Source: Paracoccaceae bacterium (GTDB lineage Bacteria > Pseudomonadota > Alphaproteobacteria > Rhodobacterales > Rhodobacteraceae). From it: a stretch of DNA of 64,000 nt. The notes beneath the pieces were generated by a model. It searched no databases. It was not told the origin of the DNA and saw only the letters and a program-made list of their open reading frames with translations. The stretch lies in NCBI GenBank assembly GCA_958296035.1, contig OY282431.1, positions 1,925,001 through 1,989,000 on the forward strand, in the 5' to 3' direction. Shown piece by piece: positions 43,110 to 52,709 of the stretch (the first letter of the stretch is position 1; every line of letters begins with the position of its first letter). Made by a program: the position numbers and the translations under genes.

Positions 43110-44258
43110 CTATCGCTGGCGTCTCTGCCTGGCAGATGTCAGTTGGCGTGGATAGCTGATCCTGCCTCCCTTGGTCGGATAACGACACCCCGTAGTTCCC
43201 GGCCCCGAGAGCGCAAGTCCGTAGCGCGAACGAACGGCCAGGAAGGCAAACGCCTGCGCCTCGAGCATGTCACCGTCATACCCCCAGGCGTCCACTTTGC
43301 TGACCGGACATTTCGAGTCGACCCGCAGGTGGTTCAGCAAGGTCTCGTTAAGACGCCCGCCTCCGCACACAATTACCTGCGCAGGTTGCTTGGGAAGACT
43401 CTGAACTGCAGCCAGAATTGCGCTTGATACGCACTTCGTTACGGTTGCAACCGCATCGTTAGTCTCCAGTTTGTCGACTTGCCTGACCAACCGGGCAAAA
43501 TGGCCCCTGTCGAGTGACTTCGGTGGAGGTTGCGCAAAATACGGATCGCGCATGAACAATTCGACAACGGGATTAGACGAACATCCGCGGCGCGCCATTT
43601 CACCGTTGCAGTCAAATCGTTTCCCCTCGCGGCCCCGGACGACGTCGTCAATCACTGCGTTGCCAGGTCCAACATCGAATGCGATCAGTGCGCCTTCCAT
43701 TTCCGGCGCTGGATACCTTGCGTCGACCAGTGTCAGATTGCTGACACCGCCGATGTTGAGAAGCGCGATTGGTTTCCCAATCTGCTCCCTTGCAGCAAGC
43801 GCAAAATGGTAGAATGGCACCAGGGGAGCACCCTGCCCTCGATTACGTAAATCTGCCGACCGAAAGTCCCAAACTACAGGGATTTCCAGGGCATCTGCCA
43901 CAACCTGCCCATCTCCTGCCTGCAAGGACCGCCTCATTGCAGGGTCGTGAGCCAGGGTCTGTCCATGGAATCCAATCAATTCGGCTCGCCTGAAGTCAGA
44001 CAGCAATTCGATATGGGCTTGCTCAACTATATTGGCACACGCCTCAACATCCGGACCACGCCAATTTCCCATGGCCTTGTGTAGTATCTTGCCTTCGGAC
44101 TCTGTGAATGGACGATAGGCTGACCGCCCGAATTCGAGGATAGTTTCACCGTCGGTCAACAATTCAGCGGCGTCGACACCATCCATTGATGTACCGGACA
44201 TGCAGCCAACCGCCCACATTGGGCGCCTGTCAATCCTCGTGCCAATTTCCTTGCTCAT
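43110..44258 (-). CDS. anmK: Anhydro-N-acetylmuramic acid kinase
   Basis: Converts 1,6-anhydro-MurNAc to MurNAc-6-phosphate in cell-wall recycling. 382 aa from ATG at 44258 (MSKEIGTRID), chosen for GGAGAG about 10 nt upstream; a longer frame to 44303 exists. ASKHA kinase motifs: CMSGTSMDGVDAA near residue 20, LIGFHGQTLAHD near 94, LLNIGGVSNLTL, AFDVGPGNAVIDD and VIVCGGGRLNETLL. The C-terminal 25 residues (after SRYGLALSGPGTTG) are the family's usual tail plus an arginine-rich extension. Divergent from tyrS as in many relatives, but 1.8 kb apart. Confidence 0.95.
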   Translation of the reverse strand: MSKEIGTRIDRRPMWAVGCMSGTSMDGVDAAELLTDGETILEFGRSAYRPFTESEGKILHKAMGNWRGPDVEACANIVEQAHIELLSDFRRAELIGFHGQTLAHDPAMRRSLQAGDGQVVADALEIPVVWDFRSADLRNRGQGAPLVPFYHFALAAREQIGKPIALLNIGGVSNLTLVDARYPAPEMEGALIAFDVGPGNAVIDDVVRGREGKRFDCNGEMARRGCSSNPVVELFMRDPYFAQPPPKSLDRGHFARLVRQVDKLETNDAVATVTKCVSSAILAAVQSLPKQPAQVIVCGGGRLNETLLNHLRVDSKCPVSKVDAWGYDGDMLEAQAFAFLAVRSRYGLALSGPGTTGCRYPTKGGRISYPRQLTSARQRRQR

Positions 44259-45254
44259 GATGCCGCGCTCTCCTGCCCATGCACATTGCTCATCCCTGAC
44301 CACAACAATTGCAGTTGGCCTACGAGCCGTTTCCAGTCACATGCAGCTGAGATTCCGTCATGCCCCGAGGAGCGAACACCCCACCCCGAGAAAGGTGCAG
44401 GTCCGATAGTATGCCACGGTCGCTCCACGAAGGCGATCTTGCTGTCGAGGCGCAAGAACGAAGGGAGATAGTTAGGAGACAGGTCTTGTGAATTGTCTCT
44501 GCGCACTGTGCCGCTATTCAGGCTGAACGTCCCTCTTCAATTTACGCCCTGTTCAACGACGCGGCTCACCTGTGATAATTTCCGCTCCGTCAACTACACA
44601 GGTATAATTGCTGTCACGCCATATTGCTATCGGCCGATGACCCGGTTGCCATGGGGAACGCCGGTCACCTCACAGGCCACGGACTACTTGAATCCGATCA
44701 GGTTGCGGGCCACTACCGTGGCTAATTTGCAGCACGGCCTGGCCTTGATCTCCGACAGATACCAGAAGCGGCCACAGAGCCACTACTTGGCTGACCACGA
44801 GATTCCGTGTACGGCCGAGTCGTTCGGCAACTTGCTGCCAGTGTAGATGTGACGGTGCTGTCGGCCACGTTACCCAAATCTCGCATTCAGTGGTATGACA
44901 TTCCGGGAGGGCAGGACCCCTCTGCGAGCACGTTGCCGGCGCCGGAGGCAATCCCCGGTCGCCCTCAATCACATGCCCGGGTCGGTGGAACACCCTAATT
45001 CGTCGAGCCGCTTTCTTAACCGGATTGATACTGTCAATAGCCAGCTGCCAAGCATCGCAGAAGCTGAATTGACCGACCCGTACTTAGGAATATCACAGTA
45101 GCGGAGCGGCCAGGCAGCCGGTTTCCTGCAGCCTGCCGCGTCGATCACGGAAATTGAACTCAATGCAGACCTGCCACCCCCGCCAACATCATAGCCAGGT
45201 TATCTGTCGCTAGTTGTCATCCAGATTGACGTGACCCAAGGCAGAAGGGGAAAA

Positions 45255-45297
45255 GACGGCCTAAGCCGTCGTTCTTGCCCTCCAGATGCCCGGAGGG
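45255..45297. other. Two tandem perfect stem-loops
   Basis: gacggc-ctaa-gccgtc (45255-45270) followed 7 nt later by ccctcc-8 nt-ggaggg (45278-45297). No T-run follows either, so they are not classic terminators. They could belong to a small RNA; nothing else supports that. Confidence 0.3.
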
Positions 45298-45708
45298 GAG
45301 GCGGCAATCCTGAAATCCCGCGAGTAAATGGGGATCTGCACAAAGATGCATGTTTGTCAGGGGTTGACAAAGCTGTCAGCGACCCTCTTCAAGATCTCGC
45401 TGTATTTTTCTCTAGACATCGGCTTTCTAACAATCGCCGGCAGCAGCCTGCTGACTGCCGCTGATGATCGGAAATCATGACAGGGCAGTCAATGAAGAAC
45501 AAGGGTATACTCGTTTGCCGTTTGCCTGCTTACGCTTGTCGGGCATGGATGCGCAACGGCGTCTCAAAACTCGATATGATTCTTGAGGAATTGCATCTCC
45601 ATGTTGAATCAGGAACGAGAGGGAATTGGATACCTTTTTGGTGCTTTACTTACCTCAATTGTGAAGTAAGTCAGTGGATCAGCCCATAACGAGAATTGCT
45701 GGCTCCTC

Positions 45709-45867
45709 TCAATCCAGCCCATTGGAACCTCCACATCCATTGGCTTCAGCTTGTGCATGCCGGTGCGCTAGGGAGCGGATACCAGCCAACTGGCTCTTGT
45801 CGCTAATTTCCACTGCCACGCAAATTGTGCTCCACCTGCCCGCCGAGGGAATGACAGCATTGACCAT
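45709..45867 (-). CDS. Possible small protein of 52 aa (or fragment of a lost gene)
   Basis: MVNAVIPSAGRWSTICVAVE opens a 52-codon frame preceded by a near-perfect AAGGAGG five bases before the ATG, the best ribosome site in this gene-poor stretch. The protein is soluble, ends QAEANGCGGSNGLD, and matches no family I know. It may be the broken start of a mobile-element gene. The ribosome site is the only strong evidence. Confidence 0.35.
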   Translation of the reverse strand: MVNAVIPSAGRWSTICVAVEISDKSQLAGIRSLAHRHAQAEANGCGGSNGLD

Positions 45868-46038
45868 GGTGGCCTCCTTATCCTTGTGGCAAGGGGAACC
45901 ACCAACGTCCCCGTGCCGATTCCATGTCGGGGTCAGTGAGTCAGTGAATTGTACTTGTACTTGAATATCAGCTGTGCAGACATGGTACGCTGCCTCCGGG
46001 GCCGAGAGAATTCACCGCAAGTATATGGCAATCATTGA

Positions 46039-47295
46039 ATGAACAGATTTGAGCCGCAATCAGACTTCCTGCGTACTATGCAGGACAGAGGGTTTCTTGA
46101 TGATTGCAGTGACCTGGAAGCTCTCGATCAGACGATGAGCGCTGGTCCGACGACCGCCTATATCGGCTTTGATGCCACGGCAAGCTCGCTTCATGTCGGC
46201 AGTCTGATCCAGATCATGAGGCTGAGGTGGCTCCAGAAGACTGGCCACCGTCCAATTGTCCTGATGGGAGGCGGAACCACCCGCATCGGTGACCCGTCAT
46301 ACCGGGCCAGTGAAAGACCGCTGCTTCTGGATCAGCAAATCTCCGATAACATCGACAGCATCAGAAAGGTTTTTGCGCGCTACATCCGCTTTGGCAGCGG
46401 ACCAACCGAGGCAATACTCGCCAACAACGCAGAATGGCTGAATCAGCTCAACTACATTGCGTTTCTGCGCCAAATCGGCCGTCACTTTTCGGTCAACAGA
46501 ATGCTGTCATTCGAGTCCGTCAGGACGCGACTGGATCGAGAACAGTCGCTGTCATTTCTGGAATTCAACTACATGATTCTCCAGGCCTACGACTTTCTCG
46601 AACTGAGCCAACGATTCGACTGCCGTGTACAGTTCGGTGGTTCTGATCAATGGGGCAACATTCTCAATGGCGTCGATCTGGTGCGCCGCGTTCGTGGCCG
46701 ACAGGTTTTCGCGCTGACTTCTCCGCTACTGACAACGGCAGACGGAAAGAAGATGGGCAAAACGGCCAGCGGTACCGTGTGGCTGAATGCCGACCTGTGT
46801 TCGCCATACGAATTCTGGCAGTATTGGCGGAATGTCAACGATGCTGATGTCGGCAGATTTCTGAAATTGTTTACCGAAATCCCCATTCTGGAATGCGAGA
46901 AACTGGGTGCGCTGTCTGGCTCTGAAATAAACGAGGCCAAAATCCGGCTGGCTACCGAAGTGACAACACTGGCCCACGGCGCAAGGGCTGCAATTCAGGC
47001 AGCCGACACTGCAAGGGAGGTATTTGTCGCCGGCGGACCTGGAGCAGACCTGCCGAGGCTGTCACTGGATCTTCAAGAGGTGAACTTCGGGCAGGTGTCG
47101 GTCGTGCAGGCTCTCGTCAGATCTGGATTGGCCAGTTCCGGAAAAGCTGCCAAGAGGCACATTGCCGGTGGAGCAGTTCGGTTGAACAATGTGAGAATTG
47201 AAAGCGCGGCGAAACTGATTGGAGCAGAAGATGTGGTCTGCAATGCCAGGCTGTCACTCGGCCGCAAGAAGCACATCATCCTGTGCAGCAAATGA
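46039..47295 (+). CDS. tyrS: Tyrosyl-tRNA synthetase
   Basis: Class Ic synthetase charging tRNA-Tyr. 418 aa. The HIGH-type motif reads SSLHVGS at about residues 50-56 after IGFDATA; tyrosine pocket [11 protein letters not shown] and [12 protein letters not shown]; the KMSKS loop is KKMGKT at about 237-242; C-terminal S4 RNA-binding domain (about 355-418, [20 protein letters not shown]) ends the protein. ATG at 46039 has no obvious ribosome site. Convergent with the DUF3179 gene. Confidence 0.97.
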   Translation: MNRFEPQSDFLRTMQDRGFLDDCSDLEALDQTMSAGPTTAYIGFDATASSLHVGSLIQIMRLRWLQKTGHRPIVLMGGGTTRIGDPSYRASERPLLLDQQISDNIDSIRKVFARYIRFGSGPTEAILANNAEWLNQLNYIAFLRQIGRHFSVNRMLSFESVRTRLDREQSLSFLEFNYMILQAYDFLELSQRFDCRVQFGGSDQWGNILNGVDLVRRVRGRQVFALTSPLLTTADGKKMGKTASGTVWLNADLCSPYEFWQYWRNVNDADVGRFLKLFTEIPILECEKLGALSGSEINEAKIRLATEVTTLAHGARAAIQAADTAREVFVAGGPGADLPRLSLDLQEVNFGQVSVVQALVRSGLASSGKAAKRHIAGGAVRLNNVRIESAAKLIGAEDVVCNARLSLGRKKHIILCSK

Positions 47296-47365
47296 CCTCT
47301 TCATGCCAGGCGCCCTGGACCTGGACCTAATGCGTTCCTTCGCGCGGCTGGCATTGGCAAACTGC

Positions 47366-48358
47366 CTACAGCGCCCATTCTCCGCCCGGAAATAACGAAT
47401 GGTAGGCAAAGGCAAATAGCAGGTCATGCGGCAGATCTTCGCCACTGACGGCGTCCTTGACACGTACGGTGCCAACATCCCGACCTTCTGCTATAGCCCG
47501 CGTATCGATCGCTGAAGCCTGACCCGCATTCCAGGTCAGCCGAACACCGTGTTCCTCTATCATACCCTCTTGACGTAATCGCTGCAGCGTCCAAGCCCGC
47601 TTGCCGACCCTGATAACCCTGGCCAACGGCGCGATTCCGTGTGGCGGTGGCTCCCCAATGTACAGAAATGGCCAGGCCGAAGTGTCATAATTGGCGTAGG
47701 GATTGTTCCCGTAGCGTCTTGAATGCCCGGGTTGCACCATCACCAGGCCATCTGGATTACGCTGCTGGAATTCACGCCAGCTCTCGGTCCATCCGGCAAG
47801 CGGCGTCAATACGTCACCGGTCAGCTCGCCGACAATCGCCTCTCCCAGGGATTGCTGCCACCAGCTCTCGGTTTCGCGATCGAACATGATCATGTCTGAA
47901 AACCGCAGCTTGCCCGACACGCCAAATGTCAGGACACGGTCATCAAGGCGGCGATCGAAAATCACTCCGGAATTACATAGCGGACAATAGGTAACGGCAA
48001 CCGGTACTGAACCAACCTGATCATTGATGATCTCGTGCCACAAGAGATAGCGTACCGGATAGGCGCGCGGGCGTTCGCCGGGAAGCTCGAGCGTCATCAC
48101 CGGCTCGCGGGCAGGCAAGTGTTCCGGGTCGCTGGCATCTTCGAATTGGGGTGCGGAAATCGACGGTATCCCGTCCTTGGAAACACCACCAGAAATGATC
48201 TCGGAAAACTCGACCGAAGCCAGGGAAAAGTCAGTATTTGGCCATTCGGACGTCCATGCGAGCGACTGAGCGTGGAGGGAACTTGCCAGGCTCGCGGCTA
48301 GAAGGCTGCAAGACAGGGCTTTCCAAACCAACCATCGTTGGGAATTTCGAACTTTCAA
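47366..48358 (-). CDS. DUF3179 domain protein, exported
   Basis: 330 aa; function unknown for the family. N-terminal signal peptide (KALSCSLLAASLASSLHAQS) predicts export to the periplasm. DUF3179 hallmarks are visible: DGIPSISAPQFED, LPGERPRAYPVRYLLWHEIIND (split), the cysteine motif VTYCPLCNSGVIFDRR, FGVSGKLRFSDMIMFDRET and SWWQQSLGEAI. The paired Cys in YCPLC suggests metal or redox chemistry, which is inference. TTG start at 48358 with AGAGGG about 6 nt upstream. Confidence 0.88.
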   Translation of the reverse strand: MKVRNSQRWLVWKALSCSLLAASLASSLHAQSLAWTSEWPNTDFSLASVEFSEIISGGVSKDGIPSISAPQFEDASDPEHLPAREPVMTLELPGERPRAYPVRYLLWHEIINDQVGSVPVAVTYCPLCNSGVIFDRRLDDRVLTFGVSGKLRFSDMIMFDRETESWWQQSLGEAIVGELTGDVLTPLAGWTESWREFQQRNPDGLVMVQPGHSRRYGNNPYANYDTSAWPFLYIGEPPPHGIAPLARVIRVGKRAWTLQRLRQEGMIEEHGVRLTWNAGQASAIDTRAIAEGRDVGTVRVKDAVSGEDLPHDLLFAFAYHSLFPGGEWAL

Positions 48359-48448
48359 TGAACACCCTCTTTCATATGTCAGTCTGCCACGACCAATTCG
48401 GTGGTCGCCCAGACAACTCCGTCTTCCTAATCGGTAGTCTTGATATGC

Positions 48449-49018
48449 CTACCTGATAGAGGCCCGCCTTATGTAATCCGGGGCCTCCACTGCGCCATTT
48501 GCCGAGGGGCGACCCTTCTTGATTGCGTTGACCACTTCCTGCCCTCCGACAACCCGACCTACGACCGTATACTGTCCAGTCAGGTGGTGTGCGTTGGCGA
48601 ACATGATGAAGAACTGGGAATTGGCCGAATTTGGATCAGCAGCACGCGCCATGCCCACAACGCCCCGATCGAATGCTATCTGCGAAAATTCGGATTCCAG
48701 GTCGGGCAGATCCGATCCGCCCATGCCGGCAAACTGCAGCTTGCCACCCGACAATTTTCCAAATTTGACATCACCGGTCTGGGCCATGAAACCCTCTATT
48801 ACACGGTGAAAAACAACTTCGTCATAGGCACCACTGGAAGCAAGTTTCTTGATCTGGGCCACATGGTTTGGTGCCACGTCGGCGTAGAGTTCGATTTCGA
48901 TGATACCGTTGGCTTCACCGGCCACTTCCAAGACCAGAACATTGGAAGCCGTATCCTGGGAACTTGCTGCCATTGCCGAAAACACCATTGCGGAGAGCCA
49001 GATCAGAAATGTTCTCAT
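48449..49018 (-). CDS. Periplasmic cyclophilin-type peptidyl-prolyl isomerase
   Basis: Catalyses cis-trans isomerisation of prolyl bonds during folding of exported proteins. 189 aa with a signal peptide (MRTFLIWLSAMVFSAMA). Cyclophilin core: VVFHRVIEGFMAQTGD (catalytic Arg), ESEFSQIAFDRGVVGMARA, NSANSQFFIMFANAHHLTGQYTVVGRV (split). The family's Trp is replaced, giving His-His-Leu as in bacterial periplasmic forms. Start ATG 49018 (GTG one codon upstream is possible). It lies 125 bp downstream of coaD, same strand; coaD-ppi adjacency is typical. Confidence 0.93.
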   Translation of the reverse strand: MRTFLIWLSAMVFSAMAASSQDTASNVLVLEVAGEANGIIEIELYADVAPNHVAQIKKLASSGAYDEVVFHRVIEGFMAQTGDVKFGKLSGGKLQFAGMGGSDLPDLESEFSQIAFDRGVVGMARAADPNSANSQFFIMFANAHHLTGQYTVVGRVVGGQEVVNAIKKGRPSANGAVEAPDYIRRASIR

Positions 49019-49143
49019 CACATAAATCCCTTTCCAGGAACAACCCGGTAATACATATATTCAGTCTTGCGCCACTGCCGACTTGCCAATGGCAACCTGG
49101 CGGTGGTCATTGCTTCTGCAACATACCTTCCCCGCTACCTGCA

Positions 49144-49647
49144 TCAAGTCTGCCGTCTGGATAACCTGGCCTGCAACGCAGCATCGACGCCTGCTGAAAC
49201 AAAACTGGACACATCGCCTCCCAGCCTGGCCACTTCCTTGACCAGCTTTGAAGAAATGGCCTGGCTCTTGCCATCGGCCATCAGGAAAACTGTCTCGATT
49301 CCGTTATCAAGTACGCGGTTCATGCCGACCATCTGAAACTCGTATTCGAAGTCGGAAACAGCACGCAGGCCACGTATGATCATACTGGCACCAACCTCAC
49401 GGGCGCAATCGACCAAAAGGTTCTCAAACGGATGAACAACGATCTCGCCACCATACTCAAGGCAAATATCCTCAAGGTCGGTTCTGATAAGTTCGACCCG
49501 TTCTTCAAGAGTGAAGAATGGCTGTTTGTCGAGATTGACCGCGACGCCGACCACAAGCCTGTCGACGATTACCATTGCCCGCCGAAAGATGTCCTGATGC
49601 CCGTAGGTGACCGGATCAAATGTACCTGGATAGAGACCAACCCGCAT
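49144..49647 (-). CDS. coaD: Phosphopantetheine adenylyltransferase
   Basis: Fourth step of coenzyme A synthesis (4'-phosphopantetheine + ATP to dephospho-CoA). 167 aa hexamer of the nucleotidylyltransferase fold: N-terminal GLYPGTFDPVTYGHQDI holds the T/HxGH motif, later RGLRAVSDFEYEFQMVGMNR and the ISSKLVKEVA block. Start ATG at 49647 (MRVGLYPG). Confidence 0.97.
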   Translation of the reverse strand: MRVGLYPGTFDPVTYGHQDIFRRAMVIVDRLVVGVAVNLDKQPFFTLEERVELIRTDLEDICLEYGGEIVVHPFENLLVDCAREVGASMIIRGLRAVSDFEYEFQMVGMNRVLDNGIETVFLMADGKSQAISSKLVKEVARLGGDVSSFVSAGVDAALQARLSRRQT

Positions 49648-49947
49648 GGTGTGCCCTGTTCGCTTCTGTCACGACCCTCGAAAATAGGCGTCAGCTTACG
49701 AAAGTCACGCAGCCTATACAATCCATCACACTTTGTTTACCAAACTGCCCTGATCCCCGGAGATTCCAGTCGCGAGGGTTTGATCCGGAGGGTACCTTGA
49801 AATAGGGCACGTGCCGGTCTTGAAAGTCTGATGCCTTGACACGCAGTGTATTACCTTTCACTAGGCAATTGCAGTCGGCCGGAGAATTCGCCTGAGGCCT
49901 CTGCTGTTGCACCAGGGATTCCAGAAGACTTTTATTGAGGACGAAGA

Positions 49948-51447
49948 ATGGGCGAGATTGGCCATTTTCTGAACGGAGAGCGCGTTCCGGGAACATCGGG
50001 ACGATATGGAGACGTATTCAATCCGGCGACGGGCCAGGTCGAGGCCACGGTTCCGTTCGCCTCCAGGGACGAAATCGCATTGGCGGTGCGTCAGGCAGGC
50101 CAGGCGCAGCCGGCCTGGGCAGGAACCTCGCCGCAACGTCGAGCCAGGGTACTGATGGAGTTTGTTGGCTTGCTGCAGCGTGACATGGACAAGCTGGCCA
50201 CTTGCCTGTCACGTGAACACGGCAAGACGCTGCCCGACGCGCGCGGTGATATTCAGAGAGGCCTGGAGGTCGTGGAATTCTGCATAGGTGCCCCCCACCT
50301 TCTAAAGGGAGAGTACACGGACAGTGCAGGCCGAGGCATCGATATGTACTCGATGCGTCAGCCACTGGGTGTAGTTACCGGAATTACACCGTTCAATTTC
50401 CCGGCAATGATCCCGATGTGGAAATTTGCGCCTGCCCTCGCCTGCGGCAACGCGTTTATCCTCAAACCGTCCGAACGTGATCCGACGGTGCCGGTAATGC
50501 TGGCCGAGCTGATGGTAGAGGCAGGCCTGCCAACGGGTGTGCTGCAAGTCGTACATGGAGACAAGATTGCCGTCGATGCCCTGCTGGAACACGACGGCGT
50601 GCAAGCTGTCGGTTTCGTTGGCTCAACCCCGATTGCTGAATTCATTTACGCTCAAGGATGCGCAGCCGGCAAGCGTGTTCAGTGTTTTGGAGGCGCCAAG
50701 AATCACATGATTGTCATGCCCGACGCTGATCTCGACCAGGCGGCAGACGCCCTCGTCGGCGCAGGCTTCGGTGCCGCTGGAGAACGGTGCATGGCCATCT
50801 CAGTGGCTGTACCGGTGGGAGAGCAGACCGCCGATGCACTTGTCGAACGCCTTTTACCGCGCGTGGAATCCCTGCAGGTCGGCCCCTACACGGCCGGTGA
50901 AAGCATTGACTATGGCCCGCTGGTTACAGGTGCCGCCCGAGATCGCGTCCTGGCGCTTGTTGAATCCGGTGTGGAGCAAGGTGCCGAACTGGTTGTTGAT
51001 GGGCGCGGTTTCAGTCTTCAGGGCTATGAGGAAGGCTTCTTTGTCGGCCCCCATCTGTTTGATCGCGTCACGACCTCAATGGACATTTACAAGGAAGAAA
51101 TTTTTGGTCCAGTCCTGTCGACTGTCAGGGCAAAGTCCTACGAGCAGGCGCTCGGGATTGCCATGGACAACCAGTATGGAAATGGAACCGCAATTTTCAC
51201 GCGCGACGGAGATACCGCACGGGACTTCGCCCATCGTATCAACATTGGCATGGTTGGCGTCAATGTGCCCATTCCTGTTCCCCTGGCCTACCACACATTC
51301 GGTGGCTGGAAGAAGTCGGCATTCGGAGACCTCAATCAGCATGGCCCTGACGCCTTCCGCTTCTATACCCGCACCAAGACTGTGACGGCACGGTGGCCTA
51401 GCGGAATCAGGGAAGGGGCCGTGCTGAACTTTCCAACCATCGAGTGA
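49948..51447 (+). CDS. mmsA: CoA-acylating methylmalonate-semialdehyde dehydrogenase
   Basis: Oxidises methylmalonate semialdehyde to propionyl-CoA, the end of valine catabolism (also acts on malonate semialdehyde). 499 aa ALDH fold. Catalytic Cys281 in GAAGERCMAIS; no general-base Glu at the usual hydrolytic-ALDH site (FGGAKNHMIVMPDADL instead), as in the CoA-dependent subfamily. Other family blocks: GVVTGITPFNFPAMIPMW, EIFGPVLSTVRA and GVNVPIPVPLAYHTFGGWK. GAGGA lies 6 nt before the ATG. First gene of the four-gene valine operon. Confidence 0.95.
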   Translation: MGEIGHFLNGERVPGTSGRYGDVFNPATGQVEATVPFASRDEIALAVRQAGQAQPAWAGTSPQRRARVLMEFVGLLQRDMDKLATCLSREHGKTLPDARGDIQRGLEVVEFCIGAPHLLKGEYTDSAGRGIDMYSMRQPLGVVTGITPFNFPAMIPMWKFAPALACGNAFILKPSERDPTVPVMLAELMVEAGLPTGVLQVVHGDKIAVDALLEHDGVQAVGFVGSTPIAEFIYAQGCAAGKRVQCFGGAKNHMIVMPDADLDQAADALVGAGFGAAGERCMAISVAVPVGEQTADALVERLLPRVESLQVGPYTAGESIDYGPLVTGAARDRVLALVESGVEQGAELVVDGRGFSLQGYEEGFFVGPHLFDRVTTSMDIYKEEIFGPVLSTVRAKSYEQALGIAMDNQYGNGTAIFTRDGDTARDFAHRINIGMVGVNVPIPVPLAYHTFGGWKKSAFGDLNQHGPDAFRFYTRTKTVTARWPSGIREGAVLNFPTIE

Positions 51448-51563
51448 CCTATCTTGCAGGCGGTTCAGCTCCGACAGCCCCTTTTCGGCGCCCAGAGTAT
51501 GGGCAGACACTGGATTACCTGGATTCGCCCCTTGCGATTGTTGACAGCTGACTGGTTGAGACA

Positions 51564-52709
51564 GTGGAATTCTCCCTGACCGAAGAACAACAGGCGATGT
51601 TTGACATGGCCTACGAGTTCGGACAGCAGAAAATCGCTCCCTATGCTCTCGAATGGGAAAGGCAGGGGACAATCCCCCGCCAATTGTGGCCAGAGCTCGC
51701 TGAACTCGGTTTCGGTGCGATGTGCGTCGACGAGAACTACGGTGGCTCCGCGTTGTCGAGGCTCGATTCGGCACTCGTTTTCGAGGCATTGGCCATGGCG
51801 TGTCCCTCTGTTGCAGCGTTTCTTTCCATACACAACATGTGCGCCTGGATGATCGGTGCCTTTGGCAGCACTGATCTCAAGCAGCGTTACCTGGAGGCTG
51901 CAGCCTCCATGGACATCGTGTTTTCCTACTGCCTGACCGAGCCCGGGTCAGGATCGGATGCCGCTGCTCTCCGGACAGCGGCGAACCGCACCAAAGACGG
52001 CTGGCGTCTTAACGGTACCAAGGCCTTTATTTCGGGAGGGGGTTATTCTGATTGTTATCTGGTCATGTGTCGTACCGGTGGCCCGACGCCGGGTGGAATC
52101 TCGGCCTTGCTTGTCGATGTCGGCAGCGAAGGGCTCTCCTTCGGTGCTCTCGAAGAGAAGATGGGCTGGCGTGCCCAGCCCACACGACAGGTGCAGTTCG
52201 ACGATTGCCAGGTACCGGCGGCCAACCTGCTGGGCGAGGAAGGTGCCGGATTCAAGTATGCCATGGCCGGACTTGACAGCGGTCGGCTGAATATTTCAGC
52301 TTGCTCGCTGGGAGGCGCACGTCAGGCCTTTGCCCGGACTCTGGATTACATGGGCGAACGTAGTGCTTTCGGCAAAACTCTTAACTCGTTTCAGGCTCTG
52401 CAATTCCGTATCGCGGACATGGAAATCGAACTGTCGGCAGCCCGGACATTCCTGCACAGCAGTGCCTGGCACCTTGACCAGGGTGATTTCGCAGCAACCA
52501 AGCATTGCGCCATGGCCAAACGTCTGGTTACCGACACCTGCCTGCAGGTGGCAGATGGATGCCTGCAGCTACATGGCGGCTACGGTTACCTTTCCCAATA
52601 TGGAATTGAAAAAATTGTTCGGGACCTGCGCGTGCACCAGATCCTTGAGGGCACCAACGAAATCATGCGCTTGATCGTATTTCGCAGCCTGATGCGGGAA
52701 AGAGGATAG
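51564..52709 (+). CDS. Acyl-CoA dehydrogenase, probably isobutyryl-CoA dehydrogenase
   Basis: FAD enzyme oxidising a short branched acyl-CoA; context points to isobutyryl-CoA in valine breakdown. 381 aa. Signatures: SYCLTEPGSGSDAAAL near residue 133, GTKAFISGGGYSD, RLNISACSLGGARQAF, FGKTLNSFQALQF, and the catalytic-base region VHQILEGTNEIMRLIV. The start must be GTG at 51564, because an in-frame TGA lies just upstream. Its TAG overlaps the GTG start of the next gene by one base (TAGTG). Confidence 0.93.
   Translation: MEFSLTEEQQAMFDMAYEFGQQKIAPYALEWERQGTIPRQLWPELAELGFGAMCVDENYGGSALSRLDSALVFEALAMACPSVAAFLSIHNMCAWMIGAFGSTDLKQRYLEAAASMDIVFSYCLTEPGSGSDAAALRTAANRTKDGWRLNGTKAFISGGGYSDCYLVMCRTGGPTPGGISALLVDVGSEGLSFGALEEKMGWRAQPTRQVQFDDCQVPAANLLGEEGAGFKYAMAGLDSGRLNISACSLGGARQAFARTLDYMGERSAFGKTLNSFQALQFRIADMEIELSAARTFLHSSAWHLDQGDFAATKHCAMAKRLVTDTCLQVADGCLQLHGGYGYLSQYGIEKIVRDLRVHQILEGTNEIMRLIVFRSLMRERG

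Larger units (their letters stand above)
44259..46038. other. Gene-poor stretch of 1.8 kb between anmK and tyrS
   Basis: In related organisms anmK and tyrS are divergent neighbours with a short gap. Here the gap is long and contains only short open frames without motifs. It holds two adjacent perfect hairpins at 45255-45270 and 45278-45297 and a possible 52-residue minus-strand peptide at 45709-45867. The rest shows nothing recognisable. Confidence 0.5.

Noticed and set aside
51535-51545. ttgaca upstream of the acyl-CoA dehydrogenase as a -35 box
   Set aside because: No suitable -10 element follows before the start codon; the gene sits in an operon.
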